From the NCBI RefSeq assembly GCF_020026305.1, contig NZ_CP075691.1, positions 3,596,001 through 3,660,000 on the forward strand: a DNA stretch of 64,000 nucleotides. Reading direction: 5' to 3'. Of the stretch, positions 42,421 through 50,764 are shown one piece after another. The stretch is from Streptomyces sp. 135. Lineage in GTDB: Bacteria; Actinomycetota; Actinomycetes; Streptomycetales; Streptomycetaceae. Made by a program: the position numbers and the translations under genes. The notes below the pieces were generated by a model. That model worked only from the letters and a program-made list of their open reading frames with translations. It was not told the DNA's origin and did not search any database. Position 1 is the first letter of the stretch. Each line of letters begins with the position of its first letter.

Positions 42421-42675
42421 TTAGGAGTGTCGTTTCCCGAACTGCCGGACGAGACCGGCGAAGGCTGCCCGCTCGTCCGCGGTGAGTTCCACGGCCTCCG
42501 CGCGCGGCGGGCCCTGCTGGCCCGGAAGGGCCCGGAGGCCCTGGGCCTGACGCCACGTCTCCACGCCGGGGCGCTCCCTGCGCATCACCCGCACCAGGCC
42601 GACGGCCCAGGCCACGGTCGCCACGGCGAGCGCGGCCACGCCAATCTGCTGAACGATCGAGACATCCTGGAGCAT
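42421..42675 (-). CDS. Small single-helix membrane protein
   Basis: The 84-residue product has an N-terminal membrane helix (IGVAALAVATVAWAVGLVRV) followed by a basic turn and an amphipathic end LTADERAAFAGLVRQFGKRHS. ATG 42675 is chosen over an upstream ATG at 42699. Its stop abuts an 8-bp tandem repeat array. The gene lies downstream of fruA in the same direction. Function is unknown. Confidence 0.6.
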   Translation of the reverse strand: MLQDVSIVQQIGVAALAVATVAWAVGLVRVMRRERPGVETWRQAQGLRALPGQQGPPRAEAVELTADERAAFAGLVRQFGKRHS

Positions 42676-42781
42676 GCGGCCCAGTAGACAACAGCGCACA
42701 GGACTTACGACAGGGGGGTTATAGGGCTTAGGTCCCGAAGTGACGCAAGTCGCACATCTCCCCTGTCGCAGACATCCCGTG

Positions 42782-44809
42782 TCACGCGGCCGTCGGTACG
42801 CGCTTCGTGTCGGCGGCCTCGGCCGCGGCCCCCGTCTCTGCCCCCGTCTCGGTCCCGCTGCCCGAAGGCGCCGTCTTCCGGGCGCCCTTGAGTACGACCA
42901 CCACGGCCGTGGAGACGCAGACGCCGGCCGCGATCGCGACGAGGTAGAGCAGCGGCTGTCCGATCAGCGGGACCACGAAGACGCCGCCGTGCGGGGCGCG
43001 CAGCGTGCAGCCGAAGGCCATCGACAGGGCGCCGGTGACCGCGCCGCCCGCCATGGACGCCGGGATCACGCGCAGCGGATCGGCGGCCGCGAACGGAATG
43101 GCGCCCTCGGTGATGAAGGAGGCGCCGAGGAACCAGGCCGCCTTGCCGTTCTCCCGCTCGGTCTTGGTGAAGAGGCGGCCGCGGACGGTGGTCGCGAGGG
43201 CCATGGCGAGCGGCGGCGCCATGCCGGCCGCCATCGCCGCCGCCATGACCTTGAGGCTGCCGTCGGTCGGGTGGGCGAGGCCGCCGACCGCGAAGGCGTA
43301 CGCGACCTTGTTCAGCGGGCCGCCGAGGTCGAAGCACATCATCAGACCGAGGATGACGCCGAGGATGATCGCGTTGGCGCCGGAGAGGCCCTCCAGCCAG
43401 TCGGTCAGCGCGCTCTGGAGGGACGCGATGGGCTTGCCGACCACGAGGAACATCAGGAAGCCGACCACCGCCGAGGAGATCAGCGGGATCACCACCACCG
43501 GCATGATGCCGCGCAGCACGGTCGGGATGCGTACCCGCTGGATGCCGAGGACCACGGCGCCCGCGATCAGGCCCGCGGCGAGACCGCCCAGGAAGCCCGC
43601 GTTGATGGTGACGGCGACCGAGCCGCCCACGAAGCCGGGGACCAGGCCCGGCCGGTCGGCCATTCCGTACGCGATGTAGCCGGCGAGGACCGGGACCAGG
43701 AAGGCGAAGGCGAGCCCGCCGATCTGGAAGAGCAGCGCGGCCCAGCTGGTGTGGTCCGTCCAGATGAAGTGCTCGGCGACGGACGGCGCCTTGTCGATCT
43801 TCCAGCCGCCGATGGCGAACCCGAGGGCGATCAGGAGGCCGCCCGCGGCGACGAAGGGCACCATGTAACTGACGCCCGACATCAGCCACTTGCGGAGCTT
43901 GGTGCCGTAGCCGTCGCCGCTCTCCCCTGCCCCGTCGACCGGGCTCGGGGACTTGGCGTCCACGGTGACCTCGCCGCGGGCGGCCTTCTCGCGGGCCTCC
44001 GCGATGAGCGCCGCGGGGCGGTTGATGCCCGCCTTCACCCCTACGTCGACGGTCGGCTTCCCGGCGAAGCGTTCCTTGTCGCGTACGGGGACGTCGTGGG
44101 CGAAGACGACCGCGTCCGCGGCGGCGACGACCGCCGGGTCGAGACGGGCGAACCCGGCGGAGCCCTGCGTCTCCACCACGAGTTCGACGCCTGCCTCGCG
44201 GGCCGCGTTCTCCAGTGCCTCCGCGGCCATGTAGGTGTGGGCGATGCCCGTGGGGCAGGAGGTTACGGCGACGATCCTGAAGGCGGGAGCCTCTTCGGGA
44301 GCCTCTTCGGGAGCCTCTTCGGTGGCCTCCTCCCGGGACGGCTGTCCTGCGTCGGGGGCGGGCTCGTCGCCGTTGATCAGCGCCGCTGCCGAGGCCGGGT
44401 CGGACACGGACCGCAGGGCGTCGGTGAACTCCGCGTCCATCAGCTGCCGGGCCAGCGACGACAGGATCGTCAGGTGGGCGTCGTCCGCGCCCGCCGGGGC
44501 GGCGATCAGGAAGATCAGGTCGGCCGGGCCGTCCGGCGCCCCGAAGTCGATGCCGCGCGCCGAGCGGCCGAAGGCCAGGGTCGGCTCGGTGACGTGTGCG
44601 CTGCGGCAGTGCGGGATGCCGATGCCGCCGTCCAGGCCGGTCGGCATCTGCGCCTCGCGGGCCGCGACGTCGCCGAGGAACCCCTCCAGGTCGCTCACCC
44701 GCCCGAGGGCCACCATCCGCTCGGCGAGGGAGCGGGCCGCGGCTTCCTTGGTTTCGGCGGACAGGTCGAGTTCGAGGTCGACCAGATCCGCGGTGATCAT
44801 GTCGGTCAT
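42782..44809 (-). CDS. fruA: PTS fructose transporter, fused EIIABC
   Basis: The 675-residue protein has three PTS domains. IIA (1-145) has phosphorylated His67 in GIGIPHCRSAHV; IIB (about 177-275) has Cys185 in VTSCPTGIAHTYMAAEAL; IIC (330-660) has GTKLRKWLMSGVSYMVPF and eight or more helices. It takes up fructose as fructose-1-phosphate. The acidic linker between IIA and IIB contains three exact 12-bp repeats. ATG 44809 has AAGGAG upstream. It follows fruK (40 bp) and fruR in one operon. Confidence 0.95.
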   Translation of the reverse strand: MTDMITADLVDLELDLSAETKEAAARSLAERMVALGRVSDLEGFLGDVAAREAQMPTGLDGGIGIPHCRSAHVTEPTLAFGRSARGIDFGAPDGPADLIFLIAAPAGADDAHLTILSSLARQLMDAEFTDALRSVSDPASAAALINGDEPAPDAGQPSREEATEEAPEEAPEEAPAFRIVAVTSCPTGIAHTYMAAEALENAAREAGVELVVETQGSAGFARLDPAVVAAADAVVFAHDVPVRDKERFAGKPTVDVGVKAGINRPAALIAEAREKAARGEVTVDAKSPSPVDGAGESGDGYGTKLRKWLMSGVSYMVPFVAAGGLLIALGFAIGGWKIDKAPSVAEHFIWTDHTSWAALLFQIGGLAFAFLVPVLAGYIAYGMADRPGLVPGFVGGSVAVTINAGFLGGLAAGLIAGAVVLGIQRVRIPTVLRGIMPVVVIPLISSAVVGFLMFLVVGKPIASLQSALTDWLEGLSGANAIILGVILGLMMCFDLGGPLNKVAYAFAVGGLAHPTDGSLKVMAAAMAAGMAPPLAMALATTVRGRLFTKTERENGKAAWFLGASFITEGAIPFAAADPLRVIPASMAGGAVTGALSMAFGCTLRAPHGGVFVVPLIGQPLLYLVAIAAGVCVSTAVVVVLKGARKTAPSGSGTETGAETGAAAEAADTKRVPTAA
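44285..44320 (-). repeat. 3 x 12-bp in-frame repeat in the fruA linker
   Basis: Three perfect copies of GGGAGCCTCTTC (44285, 44297, 44309) encode repeated Glu-Glu-Ala-Pro in the IIA-IIB linker. Confidence 0.92.
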
Positions 44810-44849
44810 CGCGGGCTCCTTGGCTGTGTTCCGTGGGCGTGGGGGCGGT

Positions 44850-45824
44850 TCATGAGGCGGGCTCCGTCAGTACGCGGTCCAGCGGGACCTCGGCCGTCAC
44901 GGTGACCGCCTCGGGTCGCAGGTCGGCGGGCGAGGGCATCACGCTGCCCGGCAGCTGGACTGCCGCCGCGCCGTGCGCCACGGCCGAGGCGAGGGCGCGC
45001 GCCCCCGTGCCGCCCGCGATCAGGAAACCGGCCAGGGAGGAGTCACCGGCGCCCACGTTGCTGCGTACGGCGTCGACGGGGGCGCTCGCGAAGTACGCGC
45101 CCGAGCCGTCGACCAGGAGCTGGCCGTCCGCGCCGAGGCTGGCGAGCACGGCGTGCGCGCCCAGCTCCCGCAGCTCCTCCGCCGCCTTGACCGCGTCGCC
45201 GACGGTGGTGAGGGGGCGGCCGACGGCTCCGGCGAGCTCCTCGGCGTTCGGCTTGACGACGTCGGGGCGCTCGGCGAGCGCGGCGAGCAGGGCCGGGCCC
45301 GAGGTGTCCAGGGCGATACGGGCGCCCGCGGCGTGGGCGCGGGCCACCAGCTCGGCGTACCAGTAAGGGGCGAGGCCGCGCGGGAGGCTGCCGCAGCAGG
45401 CGACCCATTCGGCGCCGGCCGACCGCTCGCCGACGGCGGTGAGCAGCGCCTCGCGCTCGTCCTCGGAGAGTTCGGGCCCCGGAGCGTTGATCTTCGTGAG
45501 GGTGCCGTCCGGCTCCGCGACCGCGATGTTGGAACGGGTCTGCCCGGCCACCGGCACCGGGGCCGCCTCGATGCCCTGCTCGTCGAGGAGCGCCGCGACC
45601 AGCGCGCCGGGGGCGCCGCCGAGTGGCAGCACGGCGACCGTGCGGACGCCCGCAGCCGCCACGGCCCGCGAGACGTTGACGCCCTTGCCGCCCGGGTCCA
45701 TGCGGTCGCCGGTGGCGCGGACGACCTCGCCGCGGCCGAGGGAGGGGACCTCGTAGGTGCGGTCGAGAGAGGGATTGGGGGTGACGGTGAGGATCATGCG
45801 CGTACCGACTGCTTCCGTGCTCAT
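44850..45824 (-). CDS. fruK: 1-phosphofructokinase
   Basis: The 324-residue PfkB-family kinase has ILTVTPNPSLDRTYEV, GGKGVNVSRAVAAAGVRTVAVLPLGG and the catalytic NVGAGDSSLAGFLIAGG. It phosphorylates the fructose-1-phosphate delivered by FruA to fructose-1,6-bisphosphate. ATG 45824 overlaps the fruR stop (ATGA); an in-frame ATG at 45797 is an alternative. It is the middle gene of the fruR-fruK-fruA operon. Confidence 0.95.
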   Translation of the reverse strand: MSTEAVGTRMILTVTPNPSLDRTYEVPSLGRGEVVRATGDRMDPGGKGVNVSRAVAAAGVRTVAVLPLGGAPGALVAALLDEQGIEAAPVPVAGQTRSNIAVAEPDGTLTKINAPGPELSEDEREALLTAVGERSAGAEWVACCGSLPRGLAPYWYAELVARAHAAGARIALDTSGPALLAALAERPDVVKPNAEELAGAVGRPLTTVGDAVKAAEELRELGAHAVLASLGADGQLLVDGSGAYFASAPVDAVRSNVGAGDSSLAGFLIAGGTGARALASAVAHGAAAVQLPGSVMPSPADLRPEAVTVTAEVPLDRVLTEPAS

Positions 45825-46582
45825 GCGCGTGCTACTTCCGTGCCGGCCCGCTCGATGGCGGCGGCGTCTTCGGGGTCGAGACCGGTGTCGGTGATGAGCA
45901 GGTCCACGTCGGTGAGGTCGCCGAAGCGGGCGAAGTGTTCCTGGCCGTGCTTGGCGGAGTCCGCGAGCAGGACGACCCGGCGGGCGGCGGCGACGGCCGC
46001 GCGCTTCACGGCGGCCTCGGCGAGGTCGGGGGTGGTGAGCCCGGCCTCGGCGGAGAAGCCGTTGGCGGCGAGGAAGAGGACGTCGGCGCGGATCTCGCCG
46101 TACGCGCGCAGGGCCCAGGCGTCGACGGCCGCGCGCGTACGCTGCCGGACCCGGCCGCCGATGAGGTGGAGCTGGATGCCGGGGTGGTCGGCGAGGCGGG
46201 CGGCGGTCGGCAGGCTGTGCGTGACGACGGTGAGCGTGGACTCCAGGGGGAGGGCCGCCGCGAGCCGCGCGACGGTCGACCCGGCGTCGAGGACGACGCT
46301 GCCCTCGGCCGGCAGCTCGGCGAGGGCCGCGCGGGCGATGCGGTCCTTCTCGTCGGCGGCGGTGCCCTCGCGCTCGGCGAGGTCCGGTTCGAAGTCGAGA
46401 CGCCCGGCCGGGATGGCCCCGCCGTGCACGCGGCGCACGAGCCCGGCGCGGTCCAGGGCCTTCAGATCACGGCGGATGGTCTCCGCGGTGACCTTGAATT
46501 CCTCGGCGAGCGACAGCACGTCGACCCGCCCGCCGTCCCGCGCGAGCCGCAGGATCTCCTGTTGCCGCTCCGGTGCGTACAT
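45821..46582 (-). CDS. fruR: DeoR-family fructose-operon repressor
   Basis: The 253-residue protein begins MYAPERQQEILRLARDGGR with the DeoR helix-turn-helix (VTAETIRRDLKALDRAGLVRRVHGGA). A sugar-phosphate-binding domain follows (VVLDAGSTVARLAAALP, LIGGRVRQRTRAAVD, FLAANGFSAEAGLTT). It is expected to respond to fructose-1-phosphate and to regulate its own operon. First gene of the operon; the 129 bp upstream carries the promoter. Confidence 0.93.
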   Translation of the reverse strand: MYAPERQQEILRLARDGGRVDVLSLAEEFKVTAETIRRDLKALDRAGLVRRVHGGAIPAGRLDFEPDLAEREGTAADEKDRIARAALAELPAEGSVVLDAGSTVARLAAALPLESTLTVVTHSLPTAARLADHPGIQLHLIGGRVRQRTRAAVDAWALRAYGEIRADVLFLAANGFSAEAGLTTPDLAEAAVKRAAVAAARRVVLLADSAKHGQEHFARFGDLTDVDLLITDTGLDPEDAAAIERAGTEVARA

Positions 46583-46711
46583 GTCCGTTTGCCTCCGCCG
46601 AATGCCCGAGCTTGTGGTTTCACTCGGAGAGTACGGCCGGATTCCGGGAAAGTAAACGGCTTCGGGCGTGATGTGGGCACAAACGGACTCCGGAGGACTT
46701 GCCGCGGTTCC

Positions 46712-47386
46712 CTACGGCCAGGGGAACGTCCGCAGCGTCTCCAGGCCGCGGGCCGCGAGCGCGGCCGGTCCCTCGGGTCCGTCGGCGGAGGCGTCGCCGG
46801 CGGCCCATGCCTCGACGGCCACCCGCACCGCCGCGCTCGCGACGGCTGCCGCCAGGCTCAGTTCCAGGGACGGTCCACCGCCGCCCGCGCGCTCCACGAG
46901 GACCCCCAGCAGCGTCTGCTCGGAGGCGTGACAGGTGTCCGCCCACACCGCGCGCAGCGCCGGGCTCTGCTCCGACATCCGCAGCAGGGAGCGCACCCAC
47001 TCCAGGGATTCCGCGGCTCCCGCGTCCCCGGGGGCGAGCGTGTGGGCCACCGCGTGGCGGAGCGCGTCCGGCACCGGGAGGCCGTCCGGTGCCTGCCGCA
47101 CCGCCTCCGCCCACTGCTGGGCGCCCGCAGTGAAGAGCGGGGCGACCGCCTCTTCCTTGGTCGCGAAGTAGCGGTAGAAGGTGCGCGGCGCGACGCCCGC
47201 GGCCCGGGCGATGTCCTCGGCGCGGGTGGCACGGAGCCCGTCCGTGGCGAAGAGCGAAGCCGCCGTGCGGGCGATGTCGAGGCGGGTCTCGGTCTTACGG
47301 CGCTCGGTGAGCGAGGGCTGCGGGGACGGTTGCGGGGGCGGCTGTGATGCCTGGGCCGGCTGCGACGGCTGTGAACGGGGGGGCAT
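46712..47386 (-). CDS. TetR-family regulator
   Basis: The 224-residue protein has a Pro/Gln-rich start (about 30 residues), the TetR helix-turn-helix (TRAEDIARAAGVAPRTFYRYFATKEEAV) and a C-terminal ligand domain rich in Ala/Leu. ATG 47386 is chosen. It is divergent from an orphan solute-binding lipoprotein. A perfect 17-bp palindrome lies 60 bp upstream of its start and is its likely operator. Confidence 0.9.
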   Translation of the reverse strand: MPPRSQPSQPAQASQPPPQPSPQPSLTERRKTETRLDIARTAASLFATDGLRATRAEDIARAAGVAPRTFYRYFATKEEAVAPLFTAGAQQWAEAVRQAPDGLPVPDALRHAVAHTLAPGDAGAAESLEWVRSLLRMSEQSPALRAVWADTCHASEQTLLGVLVERAGGGGPSLELSLAAAVASAAVRVAVEAWAAGDASADGPEGPAALAARGLETLRTFPWP

Positions 47387-47445
47387 GTCGGGCAGGTTAT
47401 GCCAGCACGGCCACCTCGGGGGGCTCACGGTCAGGTACTGCCCCT

Positions 47446-47462
47446 GTGGCAGAATCTGCCAC
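47446..47462. promoter_or_regulatory. Perfect 17-bp palindrome between tetR and the binding-protein gene
   Basis: GTGGCAGA-A-TCTGCCAC lies between the divergent tetR (start 47386) and lipoprotein (start 47560) genes. It is typical of a TetR operator. Control of both genes is inferred. Confidence 0.7.
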
Positions 47463-47492
47463 CTGGCGGCCGCGGCGCGATTCCGGCAGGAC

Positions 47493-47540
47493 CCGTGGAC
47501 CCGTACACCCGTAGATCCGTAGATCCGTAGATCCGTAGAG
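47493..47540 (+). repeat. Six 8-bp tandem repeats in a leader
   Basis: Units CCGTGGAC, CCGTACAC, CCGTAGAT (three times) and CCGTAGAG run head to tail and end 19 bp before the lipoprotein start. The unit is not a multiple of 3 and lies outside coding DNA, so copy changes would alter promoter or leader spacing only. Confidence 0.9.
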
Positions 47541-47559
47541 GCAAGAGGTGGCAGCAGCG

Positions 47560-48813
47560 GTGCGTCGTCGGCAGTTCCTTCTCCACGCGGTCGGCCTCAG
47601 CGGTGCCGCCGCGCTCGGCACCGCCGGTCTCACCGCCTGTTCCGCGGCGACCGACACGCCCCTCAAGCTCCTCGTCGCGAGCTACGACGACAGCGTCGGC
47701 TCCTCGATCGGTGACCAGTGGGACAAGGTCGTCGCCGCCTTCGAGAAGGCACACCCGGACGTCCAAGTCGCCCTGGAACGCGTCCCGTTCGCCAAGCTCG
47801 ACCAGACGCTCGCCCGGCGCGTGAAGGACGACGACGCCCCGGACATCGCGCAGTCCAACTTCTTCGCCCCCTACGCCGAGGAGGACCGGCTCTACGGCGC
47901 CGACGACCTCTTCGACGTCCGCACCGAAGGCGACTTCATCCGCTCCTACGCGGAGGCGGGCATGGTCGACCGTGTCCAGTACGGCCTGCCCTTCCTGGCG
48001 AGCACCCCGCGGCTCTTCTACAACAAGGCCCTCTTCAAGCAGGCCCGCGTCAAGGCGCCCCGCTCCTGGGCCGAACTGCACGACGTGGCCAAGGCGTTGA
48101 AGGCGCTCGGCGTGCCCACCCCTTATGGCCTCCAGCTCGGCCCCGAGGCCGCCGAGGACGAGGCGCTCGCCTGGCTGCTCGCGGACGGTGGCGGCTACTC
48201 CGGCCTCACCGGCTACGACTTCGCCAGCCCCGGCAACATCGACACCCTGACCTGGCTGCGGGACAACCTCGTCGCCCAGGGGCTCGCGGGGCCGGACCCG
48301 GCGAAGCTCACCAGGACGGACGCGTACGCCCAGTTCCTGCGCGGCCGGATCGGCATGATGATCGCCCACCCGGTCCTGATGGGCGCCGCGGACCGGGCCA
48401 AGTTCCCTTACGCGCACGCCCCGTTCCCCAAGAAGCTCGGCGGTGCCGCGCCGCCGGTGGGGCTCAACGACTGGCTGATGGCGTTCAAGCGGAACGGGCG
48501 GCGGGAGCAGTGCGGCATGTTTCTGAGCTACCTGTACGGCAGCGAGTCCGCGGTGGCGTACGGCGGCGGTCAGTCCGCGCTGCCGGTGACCGGTTCCGCG
48601 TCCGACGCGCTGCGCAAGGACCCTGGGCAGCGGCCCATGTGGGACTTCATCGACCAGATGCCGCAGGCTCGCTTCCAGCCGACGAACCTCGGCTCGTGGC
48701 CTGAGGTCAGGGCTGCCGTGCGGGAGCGTGTTGGCGAGGCCGTGGCCGAGGGGGGTGATCCGAAGGCGGTGCTGGAGTCCTTGGATGTGACGGCGGTGCA
48801 GGCCGAGCGGTAG
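47560..48813 (+). CDS. Extracellular solute-binding lipoprotein (sugar ABC type), orphan
   Basis: The 417-residue protein starts RRRQFLLHAVGLSGAA with a lipobox GLTAC (Cys27). A periplasmic-binding fold of the sugar class follows: VASYDDSVGSSIGDQWDKVVAAFEKAHPDVQVALE and FLASTPRLFYNKALFKQA. No permease or ATPase gene is nearby, so it must use partners elsewhere. GTG 47560 is preferred over GTG 47548 because AGAGGTGG sits 8 bp upstream. The divergent TetR gene may control it. Confidence 0.85.
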   Translation: MRRRQFLLHAVGLSGAAALGTAGLTACSAATDTPLKLLVASYDDSVGSSIGDQWDKVVAAFEKAHPDVQVALERVPFAKLDQTLARRVKDDDAPDIAQSNFFAPYAEEDRLYGADDLFDVRTEGDFIRSYAEAGMVDRVQYGLPFLASTPRLFYNKALFKQARVKAPRSWAELHDVAKALKALGVPTPYGLQLGPEAAEDEALAWLLADGGGYSGLTGYDFASPGNIDTLTWLRDNLVAQGLAGPDPAKLTRTDAYAQFLRGRIGMMIAHPVLMGAADRAKFPYAHAPFPKKLGGAAPPVGLNDWLMAFKRNGRREQCGMFLSYLYGSESAVAYGGGQSALPVTGSASDALRKDPGQRPMWDFIDQMPQARFQPTNLGSWPEVRAAVRERVGEAVAEGGDPKAVLESLDVTAVQAER

Positions 48814-48914
48814 CGCTCCGCTGGGCTGGGCGGTTTATTCGGCTGCCGGGGTTTTTGGCTGCGGGGCTTCTTGGTTGCGGAGGGCTGGGGCTCTGCGGGT
48901 CGTGGGGGTTGAGT

Positions 48915-49063
48915 GCGCAGTTCCCCGCGCCCCTGACGGGGCAAGTCCAGCGCCACGCTGACGGGACACGAGCCCGGTGGCGGATTCCTCTCGGCTGCCG
49001 GCCGTCGGGGGTTGCGCGCGCAGTTCCCCGCGCCCCTGACGGGGCAAGTCCAGCGCCACGCTG
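48915..49063. repeat. 46-bp perfect direct repeat pair
   Basis: A 46-bp sequence beginning GCGCAGTTCCCCGCGCCC is identical at 48915-48960 and 49018-49063. A partial third copy (CAGTTCCCCGCGCCCC) continues at 49066 into the hairpin. It has the look of a dispersed Streptomyces intergenic repeat. Confidence 0.92.
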
Positions 49064-49070
49064 CTCAGTT

Positions 49071-49096
49071 CCCCGCGCCCCTTGTGGGGCGCGGGG
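49071..49096. terminator. 11-bp GC terminator hairpin
   Basis: CCCCGCGCCCC-TTGT-GGGGCGCGGGG is a perfect stem with a 4-nt loop, 9 bp downstream of the MFS stop on the minus strand. It may end both converging transcripts. Confidence 0.85.
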
Positions 49097-49105
49097 AGGC
49101 CCGCG

Positions 49106-50629
49106 TCAGGGGGTCAGTGCCGGTTCCTTTCGGGGGACGGCGTCCGCGGGCGGCGCCTCGGCGCCGCCCTCCACGTGCTGCTTCGGCTTCGCCGGGAGTG
49201 CGAACATCAGCAGGAAGATGATCACAAGCACGCCCGCGACCCACCACAGCGCGTTCTGGAACCCGGCCGTGAACTCCGCCGGGATGCGGCTCCGCGGGAC
49301 CCGCTCGTCGATGACCCCGAAGAAGACCACCGACACCAGACCGAGGCCGAGCGCGGTGCCCATCTGCTGCACGGTGTTGATGAGCCCGGAGGCCGAACCG
49401 GCGTGCTCGCGCGGTACTTCCGAGAGCACCGCGTCCGTCAGGGGCGCCACGATCAGGCCCATGCCGAGGCCCATCACGACGAGCGGCAGCGCCATCTGCC
49501 AGGACGTGATGCCCGCGCCGTACCGGTCCGCCTCCCAGATGTAGACCAGCAGGCCCGCGGCCATGGTCAGCGCCCCGGTCTGGAGCACCTTGCGCCCGAA
49601 GCGGGGCACCAGCTTCTGCACGGACAGGCCCGCGGCCACCGAGACGGCGATCGAGAACGGCACCCCGGTGAGACCCGCGCGCAGCTCGCTCCAGCCGAGG
49701 CCGGCCTGCATGTACATGGTCCAGACGAGGAAGAAGACGCCCATCACGACACCGAACACGGTCTGCACGGCGATGCCCGCGGCGAAGCTCTTCACCTTGA
49801 ACAGCGACAGCTCCACCAGCGGCGAGCCGTCCTTGGCGGTCTTCCACTTCTCGTACGCGATGAGGGCGCCGAAGACGACGACGGAGCCGCCCATCATGAC
49901 GAAGCCCCAGGCCGGCCAGTCCAGCTCACGGCCCCGCGTGAGGGGGTAGACCAGCATCAGCATGCCGAGCGTGACCAGTACGACGCCGACGAGGTCGAGC
50001 TTGAGGGCCTTCGGGGCCTTGGACTCGGTGATGAACTTCCGGCCGAGGACGAGGCCGACGATGCCGACCGGCAGGTTGATGAGGAAGATCGGCCGCCACT
50101 CCAGGCCGAGGATGTTCCACTCGGTGAGCAGCGCGCCCAGCAGCGGCCCGGAGACCGCGCCGAGCCCGACGATCATGCCGAAGAGCCCGAACACCTTGCC
50201 TCGCTCATGGGCGGGGAAGGTCGCGTGCACGATGGACAGCACCTGCGGCACCATCAGCGCGGCCATGCCGCCCTGGAGGATGCGGGAGGCGACCAGCATC
50301 TCCGGGTTGACGGCGAAGCCGCAGAGCGCGGAGGCGACGGTGAAGCCGGTGATTCCTATCAGGAAGAGCCGCTTGCGGCCGTGGATGTCACCGAGCCGCC
50401 CACCCGTGATGAGTCCGGCGGCGAAGGCGAGCGCGTAACCCGCGGTGATCCACTGGATCTGGCTGTACGTGGCGCCCGCGTCCCGCTGGATCGACGGGAT
50501 CGCGATGTTGACGATCGTGACGTCGACGAGGTCCATGAAAGCGGCGGTCATCACGATGGCCAGGGCGAACCAACGTCGTCGGTCCGCCTCCGGCGGGGCT
50601 TCGGGCACGGGGGTGGTGGAAGAACTCAT
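49106..50629 (-). CDS. DHA2-type (EmrB/QacA) MFS exporter
   Basis: The 507-residue protein has about 14 helices. It carries FMDLVDVTIVNIAIPSIQRD (helix 1 motif of DHA2), GGRLGDIHGRKRLFLIG (loop 2-3) and the motif-C SGPLLGALLTEW. Members export multiple drugs using the proton gradient. ATG 50629 is used. It is divergent from a WYL-domain regulator across 135 bp, which probably controls it. Confidence 0.92.
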   Translation of the reverse strand: MSSSTTPVPEAPPEADRRRWFALAIVMTAAFMDLVDVTIVNIAIPSIQRDAGATYSQIQWITAGYALAFAAGLITGGRLGDIHGRKRLFLIGITGFTVASALCGFAVNPEMLVASRILQGGMAALMVPQVLSIVHATFPAHERGKVFGLFGMIVGLGAVSGPLLGALLTEWNILGLEWRPIFLINLPVGIVGLVLGRKFITESKAPKALKLDLVGVVLVTLGMLMLVYPLTRGRELDWPAWGFVMMGGSVVVFGALIAYEKWKTAKDGSPLVELSLFKVKSFAAGIAVQTVFGVVMGVFFLVWTMYMQAGLGWSELRAGLTGVPFSIAVSVAAGLSVQKLVPRFGRKVLQTGALTMAAGLLVYIWEADRYGAGITSWQMALPLVVMGLGMGLIVAPLTDAVLSEVPREHAGSASGLINTVQQMGTALGLGLVSVVFFGVIDERVPRSRIPAEFTAGFQNALWWVAGVLVIIFLLMFALPAKPKQHVEGGAEAPPADAVPRKEPALTP

Positions 50630-50764
50630 GCCGGGAGAGTAGAAGCCATGTAGGTCATAACAGTTCCTATTTGGCGGCATCCTGGGTCGCATGAAGATGA
50701 TCCTGGGTCCGATGAGGATGCCGATGCCGTCTCTGGGCCTGACGACGCCGTCTCGGGCGCGCGC

